Shown here piece by piece: positions 35,099 to 47,174 of a stretch of 64,000 nt of DNA. The notes under the pieces were generated by a model. The model did not search any database, was not told the origin of the DNA, and saw only the letters and a list, made by a program, of their open reading frames with translations. The stretch lies in assembly GCA_024195585.1 (NCBI GenBank), contig SWBL01000101.1, forward strand, positions 1 through 64,000, read 5' to 3'. Numbering within the stretch: position 1 is the stretch's first letter; every line of letters begins with the position of its first letter. The DNA comes from Aureobasidium sp. EXF-3400. Taxonomy: Eukaryota; Ascomycota; Dothideomycetes; Dothideales; Saccotheciaceae. Made by a program: the position numbers and the translations under genes.

Positions 35099-37772
35099 AT
35101 GGAATCTACCGGCGACCAGGCTCTTGCGTATGCACTCAGCTCCGTCACGCCCGCTGATCTGCCACTTACACTCTTCTCAGCAAGGCCATCGCCCTCGACC
35201 AAGAATTTGCACAAACGCTGCAGCCCGCCGACTCTTCTCTGGACCGCATCTTTCTAGTCCTGCAGCAGTGAGTCAGACATCGTCTGCACATTCGTGTCGC
35301 CATCTTCTTATAGCAAGCCCGACACAGATACCGCTCGGCCGCCGCACATGCTCTTGCCAGTGACTTTTTGGCCGCGCGCGCCGCCGACATCGAGACACGC
35401 CTTTGGAACGCGCACAATCGTCTGAACGTCCGTCTGCGCAAACAACTCAGCAAGGTCAGTCTCAAATAGCCACCGACAAGATTGCTCCCCTGCTCACTTT
35501 CTACATCAGCTGCGCAAGGAACGCTCCAGCAAGCCAGTTGAAACTCGCAAATTCACAAAGCTATATCTTGAATTCCTAAAGGATAGCCAGCGCTATTACC
35601 GAGACTATATCCAGAAGCTGAATGCTAGATTCGGTGGCATTAAAGAATTGGAGCGCATCGCTCGCCAGGTTCGATCAGATCGTACACCTCACCTACTTTC
35701 ACCTCTTGGTTACACAAAGACTGATCTCTGTAGCTGTGCCAAAGCCTTCCAGAAAGCCTGTGTCTCCGCAAGTCCAAGCCGCCGTCACTCTATCCTGTCA
35801 CCAAACTCTGATTTATCTTGGCGATTTGTTCCGCTACCGTGCCGCCGAGAGACTCGACAAGGAGCCTGACTGGGGACCGGCTATTGGTTACTATGCCCTT
35901 GCTGCCTCATTGCGACCCGAATCTGGACTCGCTTTCCACCAACAATCCGTCGTTGCATTTGAACAGGGCGACTCTTTCCGATCAACATACTATCTCTACC
36001 GCTCCATCAATGTCGACGAACCTCACCCCAATGCCATTCCTAACTTGGAATTGCAGTTCAAGAAAATAACCACTGGATGGCAGAAAGGCGATCTGGTGCC
36101 CAAAAACTCTCCTCAGGACCCGGTTGCTTCGCGCAACGCTCTTATATCCTGGTTCATTCGCTTCCACAGTCTCAGTTACAACGGCGAGAAATTCGCTGGG
36201 TACGATGAGCTCGAGCGTGAAGTCTTGAGCCGCACTATCACTGAGATAAAAGCGCGTACTCTAGACGGCATTCTGTCTAAGATGACCTTGATCAATTTTT
36301 GTGCTCAGGCTACTGCTGGCAACCAATTCGAGAGCAAGCCTGATCAACAAAAATTCATGCACTCCTACTTCTTCTTTCTGCGTTTGAATGTCAAGTTTTT
36401 CACAGCAATCTTGGAGGTTTACTACACCGACCTTGAGAAGCACATCCAGGAGCACACCAAAATTTCAAATCTTGTTGATAAGCTTACAGACTTGGCACGT
36501 CATGTCTTGCCTGCTTTGCGTCTCTACAGCACTTGGTTGTTGAGTAATGCTCATATTGTTGCGGCACGCGTTGGTGACGAGTCATTCCAAACAGCCATGG
36601 ATCACTTTTGGCACATTTACGCTAAAACACTATCCGTCATGGCATTCAGTTTCTCATTCCGCGAGCTCGACGAGATTCCGTACCAGCTTGAGGAGGATGT
36701 CGACACCTTTGGTCTCAGGCCACTGAACTCCGATCGGTCGCGCAAAGTCTGGTTGGACGACGCAACCGGACAAAGCAAGGCTAAATTCAACGATGAAACC
36801 ATCGAACGTCTCGACACCAACCAAGAGATGCTCGGAAGGGTTCGTGAACTTCTTTTCGATGCCTTGCTACTCGCTGTGGACAAAGTTCGTACCGACATTC
36901 GTAATATCCGATTCTCCTTAGACTAACCACTCATACAGGATGTACCTATCACCTTTGACGGATCGCACTTCATCCACCAGGATCCCAATCTGACAGATGG
37001 CAATCCTGTCAACCCAATTCGAGAGGTTGCTCCGTCCCATCAAACGACTCGTAATACTCCGGCAATCACGACTCCACAAGAACCTGCTGCGCAAAGAAAA
37101 CCATCTCCAACCATTGAACTTCCTGCGCCTGTAGCTGCTACCACAAAACCGCTAAATAGAGAAGCTCAACTCAGTCAAATGGTTGATGATCTTGTCGGGC
37201 CCGACGAAGACGATATTGTTCCTCCAGGCTTGCATGGAAAGTCTCCGGTGTCGGCAAACGGCTCTTTCAATGTCCCCAGCTACAAGAGCAATGCTGCCCT
37301 GAGGGGGATATCGCCGCGTGGTTACCAGGCTGTCCAAACGCCTGAACTGCGAACAGAAGCATGGCAATTACCTCTGAGTCCGACTGGCGTTCCCTCACAG
37401 CGTTTGCATTCAGTCTCCAACATCTGGAACGATGCACCCATACGAGAGACAAGTCCGGTCACCCCATTCGGAAGTGCACCCCCAGGACTGACAACCTCAA
37501 CCGGTGCCAGACGTTCAAACGCCCACTCCCGCGTCAACTCGACCAACTCTATTCGAAGTCCTCTTCCACAGCCAGACGGATCGTCTTCGTTTGAGCCTAC
37601 TGCAAGCCCATACAACAATATTGGCGCTCGCGGAGACCGTTACCAAAGCTTTTCAGGACACTATACAGGCATGCAGAGCCCTCTTCTTTTTGGAGCAGGT
37701 GTGTCACCCTGGAGTACAGGACCTAGGAAGTCAGTTCCTAATCTCACACCACCCAATGGCCAAGGTGGCTGA
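35099..37772 (+). CDS. EST1/SMG7-like protein (mRNA decay or telomerase-associated family)
   Basis: Six exons: 35099-35127, 35181-35267, 35328-35454, 35510-35681, 35734-36884 and 36939-37772 (799 aa, phases agree). The N-terminal helical region holds the 14-3-3-like EST1 domain (LYLEFLKDSQRYYRDYIQKL, LSCHQTLIYLGDLFRYR). The TPR-like EST1 DNA/RNA-binding domain follows: DWGPAIGYYALAASLRPESG, HQQSVVAFEQGDSFRSTYYLYRSI and EEPHPNA-like VDEPHPNAIPNLELQF. The C-terminal 280 residues are disordered and end SPWSTGPRKSVPNLTPPNG. In animals SMG5/6/7 act in nonsense-mediated decay, and yeast Est1 recruits telomerase; which role applies here is not shown. The acceptor for exon 3 and the donors GTCAGT and GTACAC were chosen by phase, so those borders are less certain. 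Confidence 0.85.
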
Positions 37773-38152
37773 GAGCCTAAGAAATTTGTCTCAACAATGC
37801 AGACAAGCAAAATGCTCAAGCACTCTCTCGTACCAAAGCCATCAAGCAAGCTTCGACAAACTCAAAAACTTGTCAGCGAAAGCACAAACGAACCGTGAGT
37901 GCCGCGAAGATGGGCGTAGTTTTGCGCATTCCACAACCGTTCGAGGGCAACTCCTGGGAATACGGTATAGCAATGGAATGAATCAAATTCGGGATACGGT
38001 GGCTTTCGAAGGAAGTCGGGCAATCGATGGGAAGAGAGCGTGGCGTTTCATGTATCGTCAGCATTATCTAAGATGGCTTGCTGTGCGGCCTACTGCTACA
38101 GTGGCCAAACTTCAGAGATGGCAAGAAATTAAAAACATCGTGCAACCCATAT
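37773..38152. other. convergent 3' flanks, no gene seen
   Basis: 380 bp between two convergent stops; nothing beyond 3' UTR sequence is evident. Confidence 0.5.
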
Positions 38153-39534
38153 TCATTCTTTCCTAGCCATCCAAAAGCTGGGCTTATACATGTTTTGCAA
38201 CATACTGCGTGGGTCTTGAATGTACCCAGCCTCGCCAACAACCGACTCGTGTTCGACAATGGTGAAACCAAGATGCTCGATCAGCTTGACGACCTCTTCA
38301 TCTGCGAGCTCGAAAGAACCCGATTCGCCAATGCCTCGATTTCTGTCCTGGTTTTCTCTACCTGTCTCTGAAGGAGAAGAGGACGCTGACAACTTTTTCT
38401 TCTCGGGTGAGCCGCCTTCAAAATGCCAGAGTAGAGGACCGAGATTGATCCAGACGCCTCCAGGCTTAAGGCAGTGTTTGACAGTCTCGATGTAGGCGAT
38501 CAAATTAGGTGCAGTATCGATGAAAAAGCATGTAGTGACCGCATCAAAAGCAGCTTCATATCGTGGCTCTTTATACAGGACGCAGAAGTCACCCGAAGAC
38601 ATTGACATTCGTTGGTAAGCATGTAGTTCTGCTTCTAGCTCCTTGCAGCTCCTATCCAGCTCTTCGGAGGGCCATACATCAGGGACTTGTACCTTTTGGA
38701 GTTGGTGAGAGCGGCGCGTATGGTTTGAGAAACCCAGAGCCCAAGGGTATACGGAGTGCGACCTGGGACCTGAAGTATAGTTAAGTATCCAATTGCTTAC
38801 AAGAAGTTGATGATAAGAGATTTCGTTTCCTTCCATGGCATAGCCTGCATTGCATATTTCGAAAGCCAAACGTCCTAGTCCAGCACCAGGAACTAGTACG
38901 CTCACATGGGAGCGCTTGGCTGGACTGATGTCTTCAAAAGCCCTGTTGAGACCAGCCAAGATGGGCCCGCAGCATGCTTCTCGTTCGGCAGCACCTTCAG
39001 CGGCCCAATCGCGGTAGAGTTGACGAATAGTTGAGCGTACTTTGTCCATGTCTTGCGAGGTGGCTGCTCCATGCCATTCGGTTGATTCAGGGTCTATACC
39101 GTACATATCGAGGCCCAAGGCAAGGACGGTTTCGGCTATGTCGGCATTCGTATCGATTGCTGCATCCACAGCGTCCAAGGTCTTGGGCAGACTGAATGGC
39201 TCAGAAGCCAATAGTTCCATATGAGTCAAAGGAAGCGAGTAGAAAGATTGACGTCGTAGATGGGTGATGTTATAATGGGCAGCCTGGCGATATTGTCTAG
39301 GGATCAAATTCAGAATACAATCTTCCTCTGAACCTTGGTATTGTTTTTGAATATATTCCTTGGAATTCATACTCGACAATGGAACAATGAGCCATATTTC
39401 ACTCACCGAAACGAATCGAGGGCAGCAAATAGAACCCTTCTTTCTTCTGGATCAGAGAGCGGGTCGATCTCCGAGCCCTCTTCATCCGCCACTTCCTGAG
39501 GATGTACTGGCATTTGTTCATCCATATCGTCCAT
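38153..39534 (-). CDS. carnosine N-methyltransferase-like protein (N2227 family)
   Basis: Two exons: 39534-39407 and 39296-38153 (423 aa). It is an SAM-dependent methyltransferase of the N2227/CARNMT1 family; animal and yeast members methylate the histidine imidazole of carnosine-like substrates or proteins. Conserved blocks: LFAALDSFRQYRQAAHYNITHLRRQSFYSLP (across the intron), SAM motif I VLVPGAGLGRLAFEI (176-190), GNEISYHQLLVSNWILN, DAVTTCFFIDTAPNLIAYI, LKPGGVWINLGPLLWHFEG and GEAGYIQDPRSM. A 110-bp intron was chosen over a 35-bp alternative because it joins DSF and RQYRQAAHYN exactly as the family needs. It shares a 244-bp divergent promoter with PAC4. Confidence 0.9.
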
Positions 39535-39778
39535 ACTACTGCTTAACGCACGGATTCAAGACGGTAGACAAAAAGTACAAGATATGCTAGTATAGCAGTT
39601 ATATAGCCGTTGTCGAAAAGAAGGGAGACAAGCAGCAAACAAAGCAAACATGACCATCATGGCCATGAACCATAGATGCAGTCTTCCAACTGTTGCACCC
39701 CAAACAAACATATCAATGGCAAACATGGCCACCGAAGCAAGCAGACCGCTCACCAATGGCGCTGGTCCAGAGTCCAAA

Positions 39779-40244
39779 ATGTCGGAACCGATTCAATTCT
39801 CCATGCCCTTACCAAACGCACCTGGGAGCCGCATCCACACACACTTGACCATCCTCGCAACATCCATCCTTCTCTTCTGCACCAGCACCACGGCCGAGTT
39901 TTCTTCCTCTGCTATACCTCCGCTTGGCAGTTTCGTATACGCTATGCCTGACGTGCGCATTTCCCAGCAACCTTGTTCAGCCTCCACACACTGACTCCAA
40001 AGCACAGCGCTACAACCCTTCGGCACCACTCAGCACACCTCTGTACACGCTCCCATCGAGTCTAGACTTTGCCGATCGACTGGCCAAAACATTGGCGAGA
40101 AGAATGAACCTGCCGGTACAGGTCGGCAGCTCGGTCAATTTCTCGTCGGCTGGAAACGGTGGCAGTGTCGAAGAGGAGATGGAAGCCTTCAGACAGCTAG
40201 TCACCGTCGTACTGAGAGAGGTGGAAAAGGCAAGAGCTGGATGA
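39779..40244 (+). CDS. proteasome assembly chaperone 4-like protein
   Basis: Two exons: 39779-39952 and 40008-40244 (136 aa). It resembles PAC4/Poc4, a small chaperone that pairs with PAC3 during assembly of the 20S alpha ring. The pattern is typical of fungal members: PIQFSMPLPNAPGSRIHTHLT, TSILLFCTSTT, GSFVYAMPD|RYNPSAPLSTPLYT, DFADRLAKTLARRMNLPVQVGSS and EEEMEAFRQLVTVVLREVEKARAG. The splice border (donor GTGCGC, acceptor CACAG) is inferred from the family join AMPD-RYNP and from phase. An in-frame upstream extension of 43 codons exists but is not family-like. Confidence 0.85.
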
Positions 40245-40622
40245 AAAACAAATACGAAAACATCACTACAGAAAAACATGCCAGCATGGTCGTTGAAAAA
40301 GATAACGCTGCTGAGCACGAGTGACAGGGTGTATCACAGCGACACAGAGCATCTGGCGCGACTCGATTGCTCAGACAGCAAGATTGCGCCTTCATATTGA
40401 TCCCAAACAGCTATGCGATCGGAAACAGTAGGTGACCAGCAGAGCTACGAACACACGTTGCCTCGTTCATTCTTCTGAACGTGATTTCCGCATAGGAATC
40501 AGAGCAAGTCATTGGAAGTAGTAGCTGCGATGAACGGAGCCTGCTACAGACACGGTGCAGAATACGTGGTCAATGAGTCTCAATCAGAGTGGATCTTTGA
40601 TTTGTGATACTGGTAGTTCTCT
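40245..40622. other. convergent 3' flanks, no gene seen
   Basis: 378 bp between two convergent stops, no supported feature. Confidence 0.5.
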
Positions 40623-41774
40623 TCAAGTTCCACTAGCGGTTTCTTCGAGTTCGAAAGTCGCAAACAAAGGAACATGATCGCTGGGCCCTCTTTCCTTTTC
40701 TGTGGCGCAGATACCTGCATCAATAATCCTCTCCTCTAGAGGTTTGGAACAGATAATCAAATCAACTCTGTCACAACTGCTTCCAAACTTCCTTCCACGA
40801 GGATAATATGTATAACCCTTTTCATCTCCATGAATGTGTCTATATGTATCAACAGCCTTGAGCCCTTCGTCTGCGTCGAAAAACTTCTTGTTGAAGTCTG
40901 CACGGTTAATGGCGTGCTGTTGAGGAGATGTGCGAAGATTCGGATGGCCGTCCAGATGTGAACGGGCGATATTCATGTCACCAGCAAGTATCACGCTGAA
41001 GCCTTGCGCTTCGAGTGACTTGGCCTCATCGAGCATATGCTTATGCACGGCTAACTTCCTGTCATGCCTAGTGCCTATTACTGTTCCTGTTTTGCTGTCC
41101 TTGTATGGATTGTCGGTACCATTGACGGCATAGATGTTCCAGATGCTCAGTTGAGGTTCTTCAATTTCAACAATCTGAAAGCGACCTTCGAGATCCCAGT
41201 CCACACTTCGAACGGTTGGCTGATACTTGGTGACGAAACTCTTGCGAATGATAGTGCATACACCATATACCTTCCTACCGAATCCGCGAGCGTTATTAGG
41301 ATCGGTGGGCAGACAGAAGTGGGCTTCATAGTCAGGTTCGCTCTCCTTGGTACTTCTGACAGCTTGTCGCACTGCCGATTTGGTCGCCTCATCACTCGGG
41401 TTGATCTTTACTTCTTGGAGACAGAGTATTGTAGGCCAGGAATGCCGCCGCAGGAAATCCCGAAGGGATGCTGTCGTAGTAGCTTCTGTGGTTTGTTGTT
41501 TGGACGATGGCTTCTTGGATTGGAAGAACGAGGTTATTGGCTTTTGCACGAAGGGCTGTATTCCATTGACGTTCCAGGAGTACACACAGAAACGGGCCTC
41601 GTTTGGAATATTTTTGGGTGAAGTGGCGGGCTCGGTTCCGTTGTCTCCTAGACGCCGTCTCTTGAGGGGCGGCGGGCTGATACTCATGTTGCAGAGCTGT
41701 GTTCTGGTAGCTGCAGTCGTGATGTTTGAGCCTATGCGTCGGCTTATGTTAGATGAGCAAGTAATGGAAAGCAT
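40623..41774 (-). CDS. AP endonuclease / exonuclease III-type protein (EEP superfamily)
   Basis: Single exon, 383 aa. It has endonuclease-exonuclease-phosphatase catalytic motifs: YSWNVNG with N70, ILCLQEVK with E121, NIYAVNG, LAGDMNIA with D266 and N268, and GPSDHVPL with D366-H367. Metal-dependent cleavage beside abasic sites or of DNA ends is the usual activity; substrate preference cannot be read from sequence. Residues 1-29 (MLSITCSSNISRRIGSNITT...) look like a mitochondrial targeting peptide. A second in-frame ATG at 41687 precedes SISPPPLKRRRLG, a probable nuclear localisation signal, so two forms may be made. Divergent from the aminotransferase. Confidence 0.85.
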   Translation of the reverse strand: MLSITCSSNISRRIGSNITTAATRTQLCNMSISPPPLKRRRLGDNGTEPATSPKNIPNEARFCVYSWNVNGIQPFVQKPITSFFQSKKPSSKQQTTEATTTASLRDFLRRHSWPTILCLQEVKINPSDEATKSAVRQAVRSTKESEPDYEAHFCLPTDPNNARGFGRKVYGVCTIIRKSFVTKYQPTVRSVDWDLEGRFQIVEIEEPQLSIWNIYAVNGTDNPYKDSKTGTVIGTRHDRKLAVHKHMLDEAKSLEAQGFSVILAGDMNIARSHLDGHPNLRTSPQQHAINRADFNKKFFDADEGLKAVDTYRHIHGDEKGYTYYPRGRKFGSSCDRVDLIICSKPLEERIIDAGICATEKERGPSDHVPLFATFELEETASGT

Positions 41775-42136
41775 TTGAGAGAGTGCGTGTTGAAGTTGGA
41801 GAGTGATTGGTGGGTGGCCGTTCTTTCACACTTCGATGTAGTTACGTCGTCCACCAGCTAAATCAATTCTTCAACTTGGCATCTTCGCATCAGCTCTTGA
41901 TCCTCTACTCCATACCCTACCACGGAGGTTCTTTACAAGAATGTTGCATCTCATGACATTACGCTCATAGAGTACGAGTAGCAACTGTGGCTTGCCCAAA
42001 GAGATGGGAGCACTTGTCCGCCCCATGCTTTGTGTTTCCCGTCCCTTTTAAGTTTGCCGATTTTTAGATAGATAAACCATTCAACGCTGCACTTTCATGA
42101 ATCACAAGTCGACCCGTACATTTGATTATCTCAAAG
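41775..42136. other. divergent promoter region
   Basis: 362 bp between the AP-endonuclease-like gene and the aminotransferase. A TTTTAAG-like element lies near 42047. No gene seen. Confidence 0.5.
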
Positions 42137-43709
42137 ATGGCTACAATTGAATCGAAGAGCGCCGTGTTCCACCGAAGTCTTCATACGGATCCGATCTCAG
42201 TTGTGGGAGCTAGTGGAAACTATCTGCATCTGGCTGATGGCGGAAAACTGCTTGATGCCACAGGAGGTGCGGCTGTATCATGTCTGGGTCATGGACACAA
42301 GCGCGTGAAAGAAGCCATTATCAGTCAGTTAGATGTTGTCTCATACGTACATTCGGCGACCTTTGCTACAGAAGCCGCAGAATTGCTTGCAAAAGAACTC
42401 GTCGAGTCAACGGGTGGAGCAATGTCGAAGGCATATATCGTCAGTTCTGGTAAGGCATAGCATCCAAGCCACATGGAATCACAACAACCAACCACGCACA
42501 GGTTCCGAAGCAATGGAGGCAGCTCTGAAACTTGCGAGACAACATTATCTCGAGTCTAAACCCCCACAGCCACCGAGAACCAAGTTCATTGCTAGACAAG
42601 AGTCTTATCATGGAACAACCTTGGGAGCGCTGTCAATTAGCGGTCATAAAGCACGCCGCGCACCCTATGAGCCTATGCTGCTTCCTAACATGAGCAGAGT
42701 CTCTGCCTGCAATGCGTATCGTGGCATGAAAGAGAGCGAGACAGAGGCAGAATATGTGGATAGGCTGGCGAAGGAACTGGATGATGAGTTCCAGCGCCTT
42801 GGTCCGGAGACCGTATGTGCTTTTGTGGCCGAGCCTGTAGTCGGTGCTGTAAGTAATTCCACCATGTTTTTTTATACATGCTGATCGAGCAAAGGCTTTG
42901 GGTTGTGTTCCTGCGGTCAAGGGATATTTCCAGGCAGTACGCGCTATTTGCGACAAATACGGGGCGCTCTTGATCCTCGACGAAGTAATGTGTGGTATGG
43001 GTCGTACAGGCACAATGCACGCTTGGCAATCGCCCTTAATTGGCGTCGTTCCAGACATACAGACCATTGGAAAAGGGCTAGGTGGCGGGTATGCACCTAT
43101 AGCGGGTGTGCTGATTAGCCGCAAGGTCACCGACACGCTCTTCCAAGGTACTGGTGCATTTACTCATGGACAGACGTACCAAGGCCACCCTGTCAGTTGT
43201 CGAGCGGCATTGGAAGTACTCAGAACTCTTCGTGACGAAAAGTTGGTACAGAATGCAGCTGCTATGGGTGAGAAGCTAGAGGAGCTGCTGAAGCGTTTTG
43301 TGCTACCGCTGCCCCATGTTGGCAATGTGCGAGGCAAAGGGCTCTTCTGGGGGGTAAGTGCCAATTTGAGGTAGACGTCAATTCAGTACTGACGATAGGA
43401 ACAGATCGAGTTTGTCAAAGACAAGACAACAAAGGAACCATTCGATCCAAAAGAGAATGTTGCAACGAATATCCACGAGAAAGGTGAGTCACTGAGACGG
43501 GTCGTTCAGGTTATTCGCAGAGATGCTGACTGAATGCAGGGTTAAGTAATCCACACAACATCACACTTTATCCCGGAACTGGCACAGCTGACGGAAAGAT
43601 TGGAGACCATATTCTCCTTGCTCCTGCGTATAATGTGACAGCGGAAGTGATCGAGTTGATTGTGCAAAAGACGGCAAGAGTGATTGAGGAGTATTTTCAA
43701 GCGGCGTAG
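42137..43709 (+). CDS. class III (omega-type) PLP-dependent aminotransferase
   Basis: Five exons: 42137-42449, 42502-42848, 42895-43353, 43405-43483 and 43540-43709 (455 aa). Fold-type I class III motifs: GGAAVSCLGHGH, VSSGSEAMEAALKLARQ (PLP phosphate loop), ESYHGTTLGALSISGH, FVAEPVVGA, LLILDEVMCGMGRTG (the Asp that contacts the PLP nitrogen), and the Schiff-base lysine K280 in TIGKGLGGGYAPIAG. FTHGQTYQGHPVSC carries the phosphate-binding Thr. There is no clear organelle signal. It transfers amino groups from omega or alpha amines; the substrate cannot be assigned from sequence. Confidence 0.93.
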
Positions 43710-44874
43710 AGACTAGATGTCATATCTTTTCTCGATTCGTATAACCGTCCATAGAGCTTTTGTGCGGAAGAAACAGGAAATCAGCTTCCTCGACCACGAA
43801 GACTTGTTAAATAGAACGGCAGTATTACCTTATCCGTTTGAGAGACCTTTGCTCAGCGATTTTCTGTGGACACATCTATAGAGTCAAATGTGCTCGTGCT
43901 TTCTCGTGGCTCACAATGTTGCTACACATGACTGTGAAGATGCAACAATTTCGGACATGCAGGGGTAATGTTAATTATACTGTATATCTGAGCAGAGAGA
44001 GGGTTTGGCGAGACAAAGCGAAGCACTAGATCAGCGCGGAGGGGTCTAGACTTCAGCTTGGTGAGTCTTTTGCAGTGCCCGGCGTGTACAAACTCGCTCG
44101 ACACCTGTTCAAAAGGTCAATGTGATGGGTGGATAACATAGAGGAATTGTAGATGTTTATTCTCGGGTGGCTTGTGGAGAGAGGCAAGCCAAAAATGGTC
44201 AATAAGGTGACGAAGGTTGACTGTACAGCGCCACTACGGCAGGAAAAGCCAATTGGGTGAGACAATCAACAAATGGGGTCAAAGGGCCAGAATGGTCTCA
44301 GAAGGCGCACCGAATGGAACGAGATGTCGTGCGAGGAGGTATGCAATAAGAGGAGAAGACTGGATAAGGATTTAGAATGAAAGGATATCTGTAGTGTTGG
44401 GTCGAAAGAAGTCGAATGTCCTGTTCAGATGAAGATGCGGAGAGTGCCAGAATGACGAAGCACAGAGTGAAGGAGCAGCTCGTCGTCCATGGGCCGCAGT
44501 GTCTCGCACGCTTTCTCGTCCAGCCCTCTGGCACACGTTCCCAGCTTCTGCTTTTTCTCCTCCCTCGACCAGCACGACAAGGTCGACTCTGCCACGGTCG
44601 CAGGCCCGTCCCTCGATCACGCCGCCGTCTTCACCCACAGCCGCAGTTAAGCCGTTTGTTCTGTGCGAGTGAGGTCTCTACACGACACTTCCTGTCCATT
44701 GCACAGGCTGTCCTGCAGACGCTCGTTTGTCGAATGAGCCGGCCGTCTCGTCCGAACCAACCTCGCTGCCCCAGAATTGTCCGTGTCGAGTGGGCCGAGT
44801 CTCAGTGATATCTGCCTCGCTCGCTGCACCGTGCCGACGACGACATCGACCACGACCATCCAGCCCGTGATAAC
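43710..44874. other. intergenic, promoter/5' UTR side of LAMMER kinase
   Basis: 1.17 kb between two rightward genes. The last 450 bp are C/T-rich (a likely long 5' UTR). No credible frame. Confidence 0.5.
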
Positions 44875-47174
44875 ATGTCGACCCCTCAAACCGCTACCGC
44901 TACCCTTGCCTCGAACCACTACCAATCTCATCAGTATCTTCCAGCCATGACCGATTACTCGTATCCCCCGCAACCATATGCCAACGGCTATCCTCCACCA
45001 TCACGGACTGCCACGACTGCTACCACTGCAACTACCGCTGCTGCGCCGTATCCCGCTCCATCCTCAACTGCCGCCTCGTCTGCAAATGGCACTGCTTCCA
45101 AGAGATCGAGAAACCAACCTGTCGACTGGAATGAATTCTTTGGCGGCAAGCCTCCCAAGGAAATCATAGTCATTGACGATGACGATGACGATCAAGCGCC
45201 CGCTGCCAACCAGACATATCAGAACCCCGCCGCATCCGCCAGCACATCCCAGCAGCACATGGATAAGCGCAGAAAGACAACAAACTACGACCCCGTCTAC
45301 CACCACGCCGAATACTCCAATACCCACACGCCTTACTATGACGCCGCCTCGACCGACCAGAACACTACATCGTACAAGACGTCGGCTGCCACATCCCTAG
45401 CCTCGCAACCAAGCGCGACTGCCTACGCCGAAGATGCTGCCACCGGCCAGAAACGCAAGAGGACCACTCGTCAGGCTGCTGCCGACCAAAAGAAGCGCGA
45501 AGTCAATACTCGTCCCGATCCCTTCACTGAGTATGTTCCTCCGCCCAAGCCACCGCTCAAGGCCAAGGATGTCTTTGTGCCTTTGGTACCAGATGTATGT
45601 TTACCCAATGCCTGTCCGGACGCTTCATTTGCTGATCCATGTACAGAGAACGGCCAAGCGTGATCAAAAGGTTGATGACGACGATGGTCATTACATTGTC
45701 CATGACCACGCTGATCTCACCGAACGATGTAAGTTGCCGCTGCCCAACAAGCCTCGAACGGTACTGACTCTTTCTCACCAGACTCGATCGTGAAACTCCT
45801 CGGCCAAGGCACGTTTGGCAAGGTGGTACAAGCATACGACCGCAGGAGAAACGCCGACGTGGCCATCAAGATCATTCGCTCTGTGCAGAAATACCGCGAT
45901 GCTAGTCGCATCGAGTTGAGGGTCTTGTCGACTTTGGCCTGCAACGACAAGCACAACCGCAACAAGTGTATTCACCTGCGAGATACGTTTGACTTCCGCA
46001 ACCACATCTGCATCGTCACCGACCTCCTGGGCCAGAGCGTCTTTGACTTCCTCAAGAGCAACACCTTCGTACCATTTCCCAGCACTCACATTCAGCAATT
46101 TGCTCGCCAGCTTTTTACGAGTGTCGCCTGTAAGCTTGTCCCCATCAGCACCCAGCTCTGTCTTTCAGCCTCTAACTCTTGTGTCCAGTCCTGCACGATC
46201 TAAATCTGATCCATACCGATCTCAAGCCCGAGAACATTCTTCTTGTACAGAACCACTACCAAACCTTCACATATAATCGTAACATCCCCTCGTCGTCAAA
46301 CACAAATCCTCGCTCGGCAAAGTTCCGCAGGGTGTTGCTGGATCCCGAGATTCGACTCATCGACTTTGGTTCGGCTACCTTTGACGACGAGTACCACTCA
46401 TCTGTCGTCTCGACCCGACACTACCGTGCCCCTGAGATCATACTCAACCTTGGATGGAGCTTTCCTTGCGATATCTGGAGCATAGGTTGTATACTTGTCG
46501 AGTTTTTCACTGGCGACGCCTTATTCCAGACGCACGATAACCTTGAGCATCTGGCAATGATGGAAGCCGTGTGCAATACTCCTATTGACAAAGCACTTGT
46601 CCGTCAAGTCACCTCCGGCCGTGGCAGCAACAAGAACTCTGCTGCAGCGTAAGTCTTTCGCCACACATTTCCCCCGCGTGCCATCTACTGACTGTTTTCA
46701 AGTTACTTCAGACGTCAACAACTCGATTACCCTCAGAGTGACACTCCTCGCTCATCACGCAAGTTTGTCAAGGCGATGAAACCTCTTCACGTAAGACCTC
46801 CCGCCCTTTCCAGACTCGAAAACTTCCCCTGTCCCCCTATCCTTTCACCCGGTCCAGCTACTCCTCGAGTAGCTCGTCCAGCCAGTCTCGACCAAAACCA
46901 ATATGCACCATACTTATACACTCTCCAGGAAATCATCCCAGCCCACAATGAGTTCAACCGCAAGTTCCTCGACCTGCTCAAGAAGATCTTCGTCTACGAC
47001 CCAAAGAAGCGTATCACAGCACACCAAGCTCTGCAGCATGATTGGTTCAAGGAACATTATGAAGATGACGGCACCGAAGCTGAGAAGATCAAGATTGAGA
47101 GGCAACGTGCTGCTCGTGTCGAAGCTCAGCGAAGTCAACAGCACGATTCACAAGTTGGCCAGCTCAACCGGTGA
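44875..47174 (+). CDS. LAMMER-type dual-specificity protein kinase (Kns1/Lkh1/CLK family)
   Basis: Six exons: 44875-45594, 45647-45728, 45782-46129, 46189-46648, 46703-46790 and 46929-47174 (647 aa). Residues 1-240 are low complexity with a poly-Asp run ([10 protein letters not shown]) and a basic [10 protein letters not shown] patch. The kinase domain starts near 268: [16 protein letters not shown] with K297, IHTDLKPEN (catalytic loop with HTD in place of HRD, normal for CLKs), LIDFGSATF and [16 protein letters not shown]. The EHLAMME part of the family signature is present, followed by AV instead of RI. It ends with [26 protein letters not shown] kinases phosphorylate SR proteins and control growth, TORC1 and development in fungi. 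Intron 5 (138 bp) is open in frame (see findings). Confidence 0.93.

Noticed and set aside
39360..39406. 35-bp intron in the methyltransferase gene (GTGAGT to TCGAG)
   Set aside because: It keeps an extra 25 residues that the family lacks; the 110-bp alternative joins DSF to RQYRQAAHYN exactly.
9406..43709. Secondary-metabolite cluster (EBP-like enzyme, MFS transporter, aminotransferase)
   Set aside because: No backbone synthase is present, the genes are separated by housekeeping genes, and the transporter is a pseudogene.
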